A model generated the notes under the pieces. That model saw only the letters and a list, made by a program, of their open reading frames with translations, made no database searches and was not told the origin of the DNA. This document shows positions 1-6,509 of a DNA stretch of 13,837 nucleotides, in pieces. Each line of letters starts with the position of its first letter. Position 1 is the first letter of the stretch. The position numbers and the translations under genes are program-made. This stretch comes from Halorhodospira sp. (lineage in GTDB: Bacteria; Pseudomonadota; Gammaproteobacteria; Nitrococcales; Halorhodospiraceae), in contig SKYL01000247.1 in assembly GCA_007127935.1 (NCBI GenBank), positions 1 through 13,837 on the forward strand, in the 5' to 3' direction.

Positions 1-17
1 ACATGCTTACGGTTGGT

Positions 18-557
18 TTAGTCGAACTCTCCGGGGCCGGTCACGGCCACCAGCCGCCACTGGAGACGGCCTTCCCGATCGACGAGGTGTTCCACGATGG
101 CGGCACCCCGCCCGTCGTCGCCCTCGAATACGGCATAGACCCAGCGGTCGGAAAGCACGACTGTCCTTTCCTCCGCCAATTGCACGGGAACGCGCGGATC
201 GGCCCTCTCCTCCAGCAGGGGGCCGATCAGCCGGGACAGATCACCGACCAGAAAACGCTCCGGGTCGTCGTTGAGCCCGGCGGCCTCCAAGCGCCGCACC
301 CCGGCCGTGGAGAGCCCCAGCGTGTCGAGTCCCCGCTGTTGCGGTTCCACCACGACACCCGGCTCCTCCAGCGCCGCGGTGGCGGCCTGAAGCTCCCCTT
401 CCAGGGCATCGGCCCGTTCCACGGCCTGAAACGCCGTGTAGTAGAGCCAGCCGGTCACCGCCAGCAACATCAAGACCGCGGCCCGCCAGACGATCCGCTC
501 ACGAATGGCCGACGGATCCCCGGCGTGGCCTTTGGGGATGCCTTCGGCTTCGCTCAA
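18..557 (-). CDS. Hypothetical single-span membrane protein
   Basis: A 179-residue protein that I do not recognise. A short charged N-terminus is followed by one hydrophobic segment at about residues 24-41, with no signal-peptidase site or lipobox. An Ala/Glu-rich stretch at about 45-65 could form a short coiled coil, and an acidic soluble domain runs to the C-terminus. This suggests an inner-membrane anchor with the C-terminal domain probably periplasmic (inference). The start is TTG at 557, which overlaps the stop of the upstream lipoprotein gene (TTGA, 554-557), and only a weak purine-rich SD precedes it, so translational coupling is likely. No better ATG lies upstream. The overlap with the YajG-like gene suggests a shared envelope role, but function is unknown. 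The stop is TAA at 18-20, so the gene is complete. Confidence 0.72.
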   Translation of the reverse strand: MSEAEGIPKGHAGDPSAIRERIVWRAAVLMLLAVTGWLYYTAFQAVERADALEGELQAATAALEEPGVVVEPQQRGLDTLGLSTAGVRRLEAAGLNDDPERFLVGDLSRLIGPLLEERADPRVPVQLAEERTVVLSDRWVYAVFEGDDGRGAAIVEHLVDREGRLQWRLVAVTGPGEFD

Positions 558-1132
558 GAGCCGCCGTCCAGCGTCTGCACCATGGTCTCGTCAGCGACAA
601 GCCGCTGTACGGCACGGGAGAGAACATCGTTGACCATGGCCGTGTTCTTGGCCCGCGTCGGACCGATGATCACCCGCTCGCTGGTTCTGGCCGTCGACTC
701 GGAGCTGTACCGCCGTTCTCCGGCGTGGCCGGTGGACCGGAGTCCCACGGCAATGGAGACCTGCCGGCCGATCCACTGCCGTTCCGCTTGGTAGTCAAAG
801 GTGGAGATCTCCACCTCGAGCCGACGTTCGGCGCGGGGGGTCCAGGCCACCACCTCGAACCCGTGGCGTTCGAGGGCGTGGGTCATTGCATCCGCCAACA
901 CCTCATCGAGTGGCCGCTCACTGGTCAAAGGAACCCCGGTCTCTTCGTCGCGGTAGCCGAGGATCTGCTGCGGCCGTCGATCCACCACCCGCAGGGCCAC
1001 CTGCTGAGGCGCGGCGACGTCACGCTCCACCACTTCCGGCTGGGGATCCAGCGTCACCACCTGCGGCACCGGCGTACAACCGGCAATGATGAGGGCCGCC
1101 AGCGCGGCACCCGCCGTCCAGAGTGTTCTCAT
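554..1132 (-). CDS. YajG-like lipoprotein
   Basis: A predicted lipoprotein of 192 residues, the length I recall for the YajG family. The signal peptide is short: basic start MRT, a hydrophobic run, then the lipobox I-A-G-C with the lipidated Cys at residue 19. Thr follows the Cys rather than Asp, so outer-membrane sorting by the Lol system is expected. The mature part begins with the proline-rich stretch typical of the family, contains the VVDRRP and GYRDEETGVPLTSERPL regions, and ends in an alternating domain with ALERHGFEV. The ATG at 1132 is preferred over an in-frame start at 1153 because an exact AGGAGG sits 7 nt upstream of it. The gene overlaps the following membrane-protein gene by 4 nt. 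YajG function is poorly defined. The family call rests on overall pattern and is moderately sure; the lipoprotein call is firm. Confidence 0.82.
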   Translation of the reverse strand: MRTLWTAGAALAALIIAGCTPVPQVVTLDPQPEVVERDVAAPQQVALRVVDRRPQQILGYRDEETGVPLTSERPLDEVLADAMTHALERHGFEVVAWTPRAERRLEVEISTFDYQAERQWIGRQVSIAVGLRSTGHAGERRYSSESTARTSERVIIGPTRAKNTAMVNDVLSRAVQRLVADETMVQTLDGGS

Positions 1133-1139
1133 GACCAAA

Positions 1140-1145
1140 CCTCCT
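1140..1145 (-). promoter_or_regulatory. Shine-Dalgarno deciding the lipoprotein start
   Basis: The minus strand reads AGGAGG here, 7 nt before the ATG at 1132. The alternative in-frame start at 1153 lies upstream of this motif and would waste it, and would add seven residues ahead of an already good signal peptide. Confidence 0.8.
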
Positions 1146-1160
1146 AGGGACAATGGAAGA

Positions 1161-1175
1161 TCACGGTTCCCGTGA
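1161..1175. repeat. 15-bp perfect inverted repeat upstream of the lipoprotein gene
   Basis: TCACGG-TTC-CCGTGA, a 6-bp arm with a 3-nt centre, lies in the 68-bp gap between the patatin and lipoprotein genes. No T-run follows on the minus strand, so it is not a good intrinsic terminator for the patatin gene. It could be an operator or a leader hairpin. A second palindrome, GGTTAG-A-CTAACC at 1194-1206, overlaps the patatin stop codon. Confidence 0.35.
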
Positions 1176-1200
1176 ATCCCGTCATAATGTCCAGGTTAGA

Positions 1201-2142
1201 CTAACCATCTGCCGATGAAAACAAATCCTGGAGATACGGAGAGATCCGCTCCACGGCCCGCCCACCGATGGCAATCGCCTCCTCGGCGCGGTCGAACTCC
1301 AGCAGGCCGATATGGGCCAGCCGGGGCGCGATGAGCAAGTCCGGGGGATCACCGGCCATGCGGCTGCGGGTGATGCGGTCCTGCATGATGTTCAATGAAC
1401 CGGCGATCACCTCGAACAGCCCCGGCGGGGCCGGACCGTCCTCGCCACCCCCTCCGTCCCACCACCCCCCGAGGGTCTTGGCCCGCTCCCGCAGGCCGTT
1501 GGGCAGGTGGCGCAACCACACCTCCGCATCGGCCCAACCGTTGGTGATGGCGGTATGGCCGCGGGTGTGGCGGCCCACCAAATCGCCGTTGAGGTTCACC
1601 GCCACCACCACCTCGGCCCCCATGGCGCGGCAGAGACTCACCGGCACCGGGTTGACCAACCCGCCGTCCACCAGCCAGTCATCGCCAAACCGGACCGGCG
1701 GGAGCAACCCCGGCAGCGCGGTGGAAGCGCGCAAGGCATCGTCCAGCGGTCCGTCGCGCAACCAGACCTCGGTGCCTCGCTCCAGCCGGGTGGCCACGGC
1801 GCCAAAGTCGAGCTTCAGGTTCTCCACGCAAACCTTGCCGAGGTGGTCGGTATAGAACTTGGATAACCGGCGCCCCTCCATCACCCCGCCGGTACTGCGC
1901 AGGGTGACATCGATCATGGAGAGGACGTTGGCCCGGTTGAGGGAACGCACCCACCGCTCCAGCGCATCGAGCCGCCCCGCCGCGTAGAACGCCCCCACCA
2001 CGGCGCCGACGGAGGTGCCCGCCACCACCTCGGGGCGGACCCCCAGCCGCTCCAGCGCACGGATCACGCCGATATGCGACCAACCGCGGGCCGAACCGCT
2101 ACCCAGCGCCAGGCCAACCCGGGGCTGCGCCGCTTGATTCAA
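1201..2142 (-). CDS. Patatin-like phospholipase (RssA-like)
   Basis: A 313-residue serine hydrolase of the patatin family, which cleaves acyl esters of phospholipids with a Ser-Asp dyad. The glycine-rich oxyanion-hole motif GSGSARG is at residues 14-20, the nucleophile elbow GTSVG at 42-46 (Ser44), and the dyad Asp in DGG at 159-161. ALPGLLPPV and NPVPVSLCRAMGA are further family landmarks. There is no signal peptide, so it should be cytoplasmic or peripheral at the inner membrane, as for RssA-like proteins. The C-terminal third (about 205-313) includes a glycine-rich stretch near 225-235 and is less recognisable. The start is TTG at 2142, supported by GGGAG 7 nt upstream (2150-2154). It begins 40 nt after the nrdJb stop and probably shares that transcript. 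The physiological substrate is unknown. Confidence 0.92.
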   Translation of the reverse strand: MNQAAQPRVGLALGSGSARGWSHIGVIRALERLGVRPEVVAGTSVGAVVGAFYAAGRLDALERWVRSLNRANVLSMIDVTLRSTGGVMEGRRLSKFYTDHLGKVCVENLKLDFGAVATRLERGTEVWLRDGPLDDALRASTALPGLLPPVRFGDDWLVDGGLVNPVPVSLCRAMGAEVVVAVNLNGDLVGRHTRGHTAITNGWADAEVWLRHLPNGLRERAKTLGGWWDGGGGEDGPAPPGLFEVIAGSLNIMQDRITRSRMAGDPPDLLIAPRLAHIGLLEFDRAEEAIAIGGRAVERISPYLQDLFSSADG

Positions 2143-2182
2143 CCTTGCACTCCCTCCCGGACCGCCCCGCCCTCACGGCCCT

Positions 2183-2881
2183 TCAACCGCACTTGGAATC
2201 CCCGCAATTGAGGCAGGTCAGGCAACCGTCCATCTGCACCGCCGCCTTGGTGTGGCACTTGTTGCAGAGTTGGGCGTGGTCGGGGTAGGCCCCGCGTTGC
2301 CCGTCGCCGTCGTTGGCCGGCGGCCCGCCTCCCGCCAACTCCGAGCGCTTCTGCTCCACGAACCGGCGCTGGTGCTCGTCCAGGGTCTCGGCATCGATCA
2401 TGCCGATCTCCCGCAGGTGGGTCTCGATGACATCGCCGATCTCGGCCACCAACGACGGCATGAAACGGCCGCCACGCTTGAAGTAGCCGCCCCGCGGGTC
2501 GAAGACCGAACGCAGTTCCTCCACCAGAAAGGTGCAATCCCCACCCTTGCGGAAGACCGCCGAGACGATCCGCGTCAACGCCACGATCCACTGGAAGTGG
2601 TCCATGTTCTTCGAGTTGATGAAGATCTCGAAGGGCCGGCGCGTCTCGTGCTCAGTGCCCGGATTCAGGACCACGTCGTTGATGGTGACGTAGAGGGCGT
2701 GCTCCGACAGGGGCGTCTTGATCTTGTACGTGTACCCCTCCAGGGACTCCGGCCGCTGGAGTTGTTCATGCATGTGCTCGATATCCGGCACGCCGGCAAC
2801 CCCGGAGGCCGCCTCCTCGGGCGGCGGCACCGGACGAACCACCTCGTAATCGACAATGCGGCTCTCAATCTTCTTGGTCAT
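2183..2881 (-). CDS. nrdJb: Adenosylcobalamin-dependent ribonucleotide reductase, NrdJb-like TSCPD subunit
   Basis: A 232-residue protein matching the C-terminal part of class II ribonucleotide reductase, encoded separately. Residues about 50-155 resemble the TSCPD domain (KIKTPLSEHALYVTIND, then a region with RPFEIFINSKN). The tail carries C206-x2-C209, C220-x2-C223-x2-C226 and C231 in the ending CLTCLNCGDSKCG. That cysteine cluster resembles the metal-binding or redox-active C-terminus of single-chain NrdJ enzymes, which reduces the active-site disulfide after each turnover. The start is ATG at 2881 with GGGGAG 8 nt upstream, 21 nt after the nrdJa stop, so the two chains are almost certainly co-translated from one mRNA. 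In Pseudomonas the separate NrdJa and NrdJb chains are both needed for activity (established); the same is inferred here. Confidence 0.9.
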   Translation of the reverse strand: MTKKIESRIVDYEVVRPVPPPEEAASGVAGVPDIEHMHEQLQRPESLEGYTYKIKTPLSEHALYVTINDVVLNPGTEHETRRPFEIFINSKNMDHFQWIVALTRIVSAVFRKGGDCTFLVEELRSVFDPRGGYFKRGGRFMPSLVAEIGDVIETHLREIGMIDAETLDEHQRRFVEQKRSELAGGGPPANDGDGQRGAYPDHAQLCNKCHTKAAVQMDGCLTCLNCGDSKCG

Positions 2882-2902
2882 GGCGCAGTCTCCCCGGTGC
2901 CG

Positions 2903-5900
2903 TCAGAACTTCCCGTAGTACCCTTCTTTGAGGGCGTCGTAGAGGTTGGCGGCGGTGTGCGTCTCCCCGTCGTACTCCACCTCCTCGTCACCCCGCAGAT
3001 CGACGTGGGTGCCGTCCTCCAAGCGGAAGCGGTAGGTGGTCTCCGACAGATTCTTGTCCTTGACCAGCACCCCTTGGAACGCCTCGGGGTTGAAGCGGAA
3101 GGTGGTGCACCCCTTCAGCCCGCTTTGGTAGGCGTAGCGGTAGATGTCCTTGAAGTCGCCGTAGGGGTAGTCGGTGGGCACGTTGGCCGTCTTCGAGATC
3201 GACGAATCGATCCACTTCTGGGCCGCCGCCTGGACCGCCACGTGTTCCCGGGGCGAGACGTCGTCGGCGCCGATAAAGTATTCCGGCAACCCGTGGCCGT
3301 CCTCCGCGCCCCCCTCCGGCAGCGCCTCGGCATCGATCAGGTGGCGATAGGCGAGCAACTCGAAGGAGTAGACCGAGACCTTCTCCTTGCTCTTGCGCCC
3401 CTCCCGGATGACGTTCCGGCTGTAGTGGTGGGCGAAGGACGGCTCGATGCCGTTGCTGGCGTTGTTGGCCAGCGACAGGGAGATGGTGCCGGTGGGCGCG
3501 ATGGAGGTGTGGTGGGTGAAGCGCGCGCCCTGCTCGGAAACCCGCTCCACCAACTCCGGCGCCACCTCGGCCAACCGCCGCATGTAGCGGCTGTACTTGG
3601 CCAGCAGCACCCGGCCGGATACCTCATCGCCGATGCGGTAGCCGTCCACCGCCATCTCCGGGCGCTGGGCCAGCATCTTGGCGGTGACGGGGAAGGTCTC
3701 GTTCATGATCGGCGCCGGCCCCTTCTCCTCGGCCAACTCCACGCCGGCCTCCCAGCCGGCCACCGCCATCTCCCGCGCCACCGTCTCGGTGAACTCGAGG
3801 GAGTCCGGGTGGCCGTAGCGCATGCCCAGCATGGTCAAGGCCGAACCCAGGCCAAGGAAGCCCATGCCGTGGCGGCGCTTGCGCTCGATCTCGTGGCGTT
3901 GCTGTTCCAGTGGCAGGCCGTTCATCTCGACCACGTTGTCGAGCATGCGGGTGAAGACGCGCACCACCTCCCGGTACTCGTCCCAATCGAAGCGCGCTTG
4001 GTCGGTGAACGGATTGCGCACGAACTTGGTGAGGTTGACCGACCCCAGCAGGCAGGCGCCGAAGGGGGGCAACGGCTGCTCGCCGCAGTTGTGTGCATGT
4101 AGGCCATTAGCGTCGAACGTATGGATCCCCGGCACCTGGACATCGTAGACGTCTTCGCTGCCGGCGGGTTCCACCGACACCACCCGGGAGACGAAACGCT
4201 CGCGGTTGAGCCGCCGCCGATAACGCTCCATCAACGCATCGAGACGGCCTTGCTTGTCGCTGTCGGTAAAGCCGATCAATGCGCGGAAACGCTGGAGATT
4301 GTCTCCCGAGATCACCAACTCATGCTGCGCCTGGGTCGCGTAGCGGCGCACTCCTCCCCGCCCGTCCGGCAACGGGCGCTCCCCTTCGGCCCTGCGGCCC
4401 TGGTAAACCCGGGACGCGATGCCCAGCCGCAACAGCATCCGCTGCACCCCTTCCAGACGCGCCATATCGGACTGGGCCAGGCGCACGCTGACCCCTTTGG
4501 CTTGACTGCCCTGTACCGAACCGTCGGCATCGAAGAAGCCGCGCAGGAAGCCGACATAGGCCGCCGACGACGCCTGCTCCAGTACCGGCGTGATCGACTT
4601 GTCGCCGGGCGCCATACCGACCTCGGTCGCCAACCGTTGTAGGGCGACCGTGCTCATGCGGTACTCACCACGGCCGGAGATCGCCTGCCACCCCTGGAAG
4701 TCACCCCGGTGGGGAAGGCTGCGCAACGCCTGCTCGGCCTCGGCCATCACCGCCCGCACACCCTCGGCAACACCACCCGGTTCACCGTTGGCCACCGCCG
4801 CGCCCCCCCACACGGAAAGCACCGCCCGGTCGGCCTTCAAGGTGCCGTCTCCGACCAGCAAGCCCAACAGATAGCCTTGCGCTTCGTTCAAGGCGCCGTC
4901 CCATCCGGGCAGGTTGCGATGATCGTGGAGCAACACCCGGTCGCCGGGACCCAGGTCACCCACGGCGCACCACTCGGTCTCGGTACGGTAACGGGTGAAG
5001 GCGGTGACCCGCCGCACGCGATGGTCGGCGGTCAGGCGCAGGCTGTACCCCTCGGCGGTGCGCAACCGCACCACCGGTTTGGTGGCGGTGCGGAAAAAGC
5101 CGTCGGGGCCGCTGACGTGATGTCGACCATCCACGACCGCGGTAAACGGCGTGCCCACCAGATCGGCAACCCGCCGGGGCCCGGCGCCGGTCTGCACCCA
5201 GGTGTCGGCGGTGACGCACGGGTTTGTGGCCCGGATCTCCTCGCAGAACCAGTTGTTGTTCTCTTCGTTGACGCGGTCAATGAGGATGAAGCCCGGCTCG
5301 GCGTAATCATAGGTGGAGGTCATAATCAGATCCCACATCCGCCGCGCCTTGACGCGCTTGTAGATGCGGCACGCCACCATACCCTTGTCGTCGGTGATGT
5401 AGCCGTCGCGCACCGGCCACTCCCGCCACAACACCCGCTCCGAATCCGCCAGATCAATGCCGTCGGTCTCGGCCTCGCGCGGAGTCATGGGGAAGGCCAG
5501 CGGCCACTCCCGGTCATCCTCCACCGCCTTCATAAACTCGTCGGTGATCAGCAGCGAGAGGTTGAACTGCCGCAGGCGGGCATCCTCCCGCTTGGCGCGG
5601 ATGAAATCGAGCACGTCGGGGTGGCCCACATCGAAGGTCGCCATCTGCGCCCCCCGGCGTCCGCCGGCCGACGAGACGGTGAAACACATCTTGTCGAAGA
5701 TATCCATGAACGAGAGCGCGCCGGAGGTATAGGCGCCGGCGCCGGAGACATACGCCCCCTTGGGCCGCAGGGTGGAGAACTCGTAGCCGATCCCGCACCC
5801 CGCCTTGAGCGTCAGACCCGCCTCGTGGACCTTGCGCAGGATCCCGTCCATGGAGTCTTCCACCGTGCCGGAGACGGTACAGTTGATAGTGGAGGTGGCG

Positions 5901-6190
5901 GGCTTGTGCGCCCACGCCCCAGCGTTGGAGACGATCCGCCCGGCGGGAATGGCCCCCCGGCGCAGCGCCCACAGGAACCGTTCCGCCCACTCGGCCCGAA
6001 CCGGCTCGGCCTCCACCGCGGCCAGCGCCTCGGCCACCCGCCGGTAGGTGCCGTCGACACTCTCGTCGATGACCCGGCCATCCTTGGTCTTGAGCCGGTA
6101 CTTCTTGTCCCAGATGTCTTCCGACGCGGGCTGCATCGGGATCTCCACCGCGCCGTCGTGCAGGGCGCGCACCTTCGCCGCCGTCTTCAT
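2903..6190 (-). CDS. nrdJa: Adenosylcobalamin-dependent ribonucleotide reductase catalytic chain NrdJa, with intein
   Basis: A 1095-residue precursor. Residues 1-324 and 702-1095 form a 718-residue class II ribonucleotide reductase, which reduces ribonucleotides using a thiyl radical generated from adenosylcobalamin. One cysteine of the redox pair is in TINCTVSG (C104) and the other is C713 in GACLLGSVNL. The radical site is N323-P324, then C702-G-E704, which becomes NPCGE after splicing. The phosphate-binding segment HHTSIAPTGTISLSLANN and SNGIEPSFAHHY lie near 892-923. No N-terminal ATP-cone is evident. Residues 325-701 are a complete intein (separate entry). The start is ATG at 6190, with AAGGAG 5 nt upstream. 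nrdJb follows after 21 nt. The NrdR-like boxes and a DnaA box upstream suggest repression by NrdR and a link to replication initiation. Confidence 0.95.
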   Translation of the reverse strand: MKTAAKVRALHDGAVEIPMQPASEDIWDKKYRLKTKDGRVIDESVDGTYRRVAEALAAVEAEPVRAEWAERFLWALRRGAIPAGRIVSNAGAWAHKPATSTINCTVSGTVEDSMDGILRKVHEAGLTLKAGCGIGYEFSTLRPKGAYVSGAGAYTSGALSFMDIFDKMCFTVSSAGGRRGAQMATFDVGHPDVLDFIRAKREDARLRQFNLSLLITDEFMKAVEDDREWPLAFPMTPREAETDGIDLADSERVLWREWPVRDGYITDDKGMVACRIYKRVKARRMWDLIMTSTYDYAEPGFILIDRVNEENNNWFCEEIRATNPCVTADTWVQTGAGPRRVADLVGTPFTAVVDGRHHVSGPDGFFRTATKPVVRLRTAEGYSLRLTADHRVRRVTAFTRYRTETEWCAVGDLGPGDRVLLHDHRNLPGWDGALNEAQGYLLGLLVGDGTLKADRAVLSVWGGAAVANGEPGGVAEGVRAVMAEAEQALRSLPHRGDFQGWQAISGRGEYRMSTVALQRLATEVGMAPGDKSITPVLEQASSAAYVGFLRGFFDADGSVQGSQAKGVSVRLAQSDMARLEGVQRMLLRLGIASRVYQGRRAEGERPLPDGRGGVRRYATQAQHELVISGDNLQRFRALIGFTDSDKQGRLDALMERYRRRLNRERFVSRVVSVEPAGSEDVYDVQVPGIHTFDANGLHAHNCGEQPLPPFGACLLGSVNLTKFVRNPFTDQARFDWDEYREVVRVFTRMLDNVVEMNGLPLEQQRHEIERKRRHGMGFLGLGSALTMLGMRYGHPDSLEFTETVAREMAVAGWEAGVELAEEKGPAPIMNETFPVTAKMLAQRPEMAVDGYRIGDEVSGRVLLAKYSRYMRRLAEVAPELVERVSEQGARFTHHTSIAPTGTISLSLANNASNGIEPSFAHHYSRNVIREGRKSKEKVSVYSFELLAYRHLIDAEALPEGGAEDGHGLPEYFIGADDVSPREHVAVQAAAQKWIDSSISKTANVPTDYPYGDFKDIYRYAYQSGLKGCTTFRFNPEAFQGVLVKDKNLSETTYRFRLEDGTHVDLRGDEEVEYDGETHTAANLYDALKEGYYGKF
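4088..5218 (-). mobile_element. Intein with LAGLIDADG homing endonuclease domain, inside nrdJa
   Basis: A 377-residue in-frame insertion, precursor residues 325-701, that should remove itself by protein splicing. Block A starts at C325 (CVTADTWVQTGAGPRR). Block B is GYSLRLTADHRV with T387 and H390. Block F includes VYDVQVPGIHTF, and block G ends AHN at N701 with the +1 nucleophile C702. The endonuclease has two LAGLIDADG helices, YLLGLLVGDG (D448) and FLRGFFDADG (D556), with both putative catalytic acids present. The boundaries are precise because removing it restores the invariant NPCGEQPL. No frameshift or stop is seen, so both splicing and homing functions look intact. Such endonucleases cut intein-free alleles and spread by repair; that activity here is inferred from the motifs. 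Confidence 0.95.
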
Positions 6191-6213
6191 GGGTGCTCCT
6201 TCCTCCTCCAGTC

Positions 6214-6227
6214 CCGTGGCGCCACGG
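6214..6227. repeat. 14-bp perfect palindrome in the nrdJa leader
   Basis: CCGTGGCGCCACGG is fully self-complementary and lies 24 nt from the nrdJa start codon, just upstream of its purine-rich SD stretch. It could be a protein-binding site or form a short hairpin in the leader mRNA. No known regulator site is recognised. Confidence 0.35.
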
Positions 6228-6248
6228 CCGCAGCCGTCTGTTCACCAC

Positions 6249-6257
6249 TTATCCACA
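6249..6257 (+). promoter_or_regulatory. Perfect DnaA box upstream of nrdJa
   Basis: TTATCCACA is an exact match to the high-affinity DnaA box (TTATNCACA). It lies 59 bp from the nrdJa start codon, between the NrdR-like boxes and the gene. In Escherichia coli DnaA binds and regulates the nrdAB promoter (established), so a DnaA site before a reductase gene is plausible. It is a single site, and one 9-mer can occur by chance. Confidence 0.55.
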
Positions 6258-6283
6258 GTCTATTCAGCGGTTTCTCAGGGGGA

Positions 6284-6331
6284 ACACTAGATATAGTAGC
6301 ATCCGAAACAGGAACGCACTACCTGTAGTTG
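6284..6331 (-). promoter_or_regulatory. Pair of NrdR-like boxes controlling nrdJa
   Basis: Two 16-bp sites, ACACTAGATATAGTAG (6284-6299) and GCACTACCTGTAGTTG (6316-6331), resemble the NrdR box consensus acaCwAtATaTwGtgt. The first matches at 13 of 16 positions and the second keeps the core C-T-A ... T-A-G-T symmetry. Their starts are 32 bp apart, about three helical turns, the phasing typical of paired NrdR boxes. NrdR is the zinc-finger/ATP-cone repressor of ribonucleotide reductase operons. The nearer box lies 94 bp from the nrdJa start codon. Confidence 0.75.
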
Positions 6332-6509
6332 ACCGGGAACCTCGCAATAACGGATTGAATCGCTCGCGCTGCGACAATCAGACGCATTTCTGCTGCTGGC
6401 TCGCCGGTTACTCTCCTGGAAGTCCCATTGTGGTGGTTGGTAATATGCCGTCACCATTGGCGGCGGAGGTTGTCCCCCCTTCTTCGCCATTCCGGGAGCG
6501 ACGTAGACG

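Larger units (their letters stand above)
6191..6509. other. Divergent intergenic region between nrdJa and the HD-GYP gene
   Basis: This 319-bp gap is AT-richer than its flanks around 6240-6360. It holds the NrdR-like box pair, a DnaA box and a 14-bp palindrome, each listed separately, and must contain promoters for both divergent genes. I could not assign convincing -35/-10 pairs. The sequence TACTATATC on the minus strand inside the proximal NrdR-like box is the best -10 candidate for nrdJa, which would place repressor and polymerase in competition. No cobalamin riboswitch was recognised, even though the enzyme needs that cofactor. Confidence 0.6.

Noticed and set aside
2139..2591. 150-residue minus-strand frame overlapping nrdJb in another phase
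   Set aside because: It overlaps nrdJb, whose cysteine-rich tail is clearly in the other frame, and has no recognisable motifs.
2252..4102. 616-residue plus-strand open frame antisense to nrdJb and nrdJa
   Set aside because: It is a mirror of GC-rich codons on the opposite strand, rich in His/Arg/Val/Gly with no domain, and lies opposite strongly identified genes.
4709..6328. 539-residue plus-strand open frame antisense to nrdJa and the intein
   Set aside because: Low-complexity composition typical of an antisense shadow; it spans both the intein boundary and the promoter region.
6191..6509. Possible cobalamin riboswitch for a B12-dependent enzyme
   Set aside because: I saw no B12-box-like sequence or the expected long structured leader; the NrdR-like and DnaA sites explain the conserved-looking signals.
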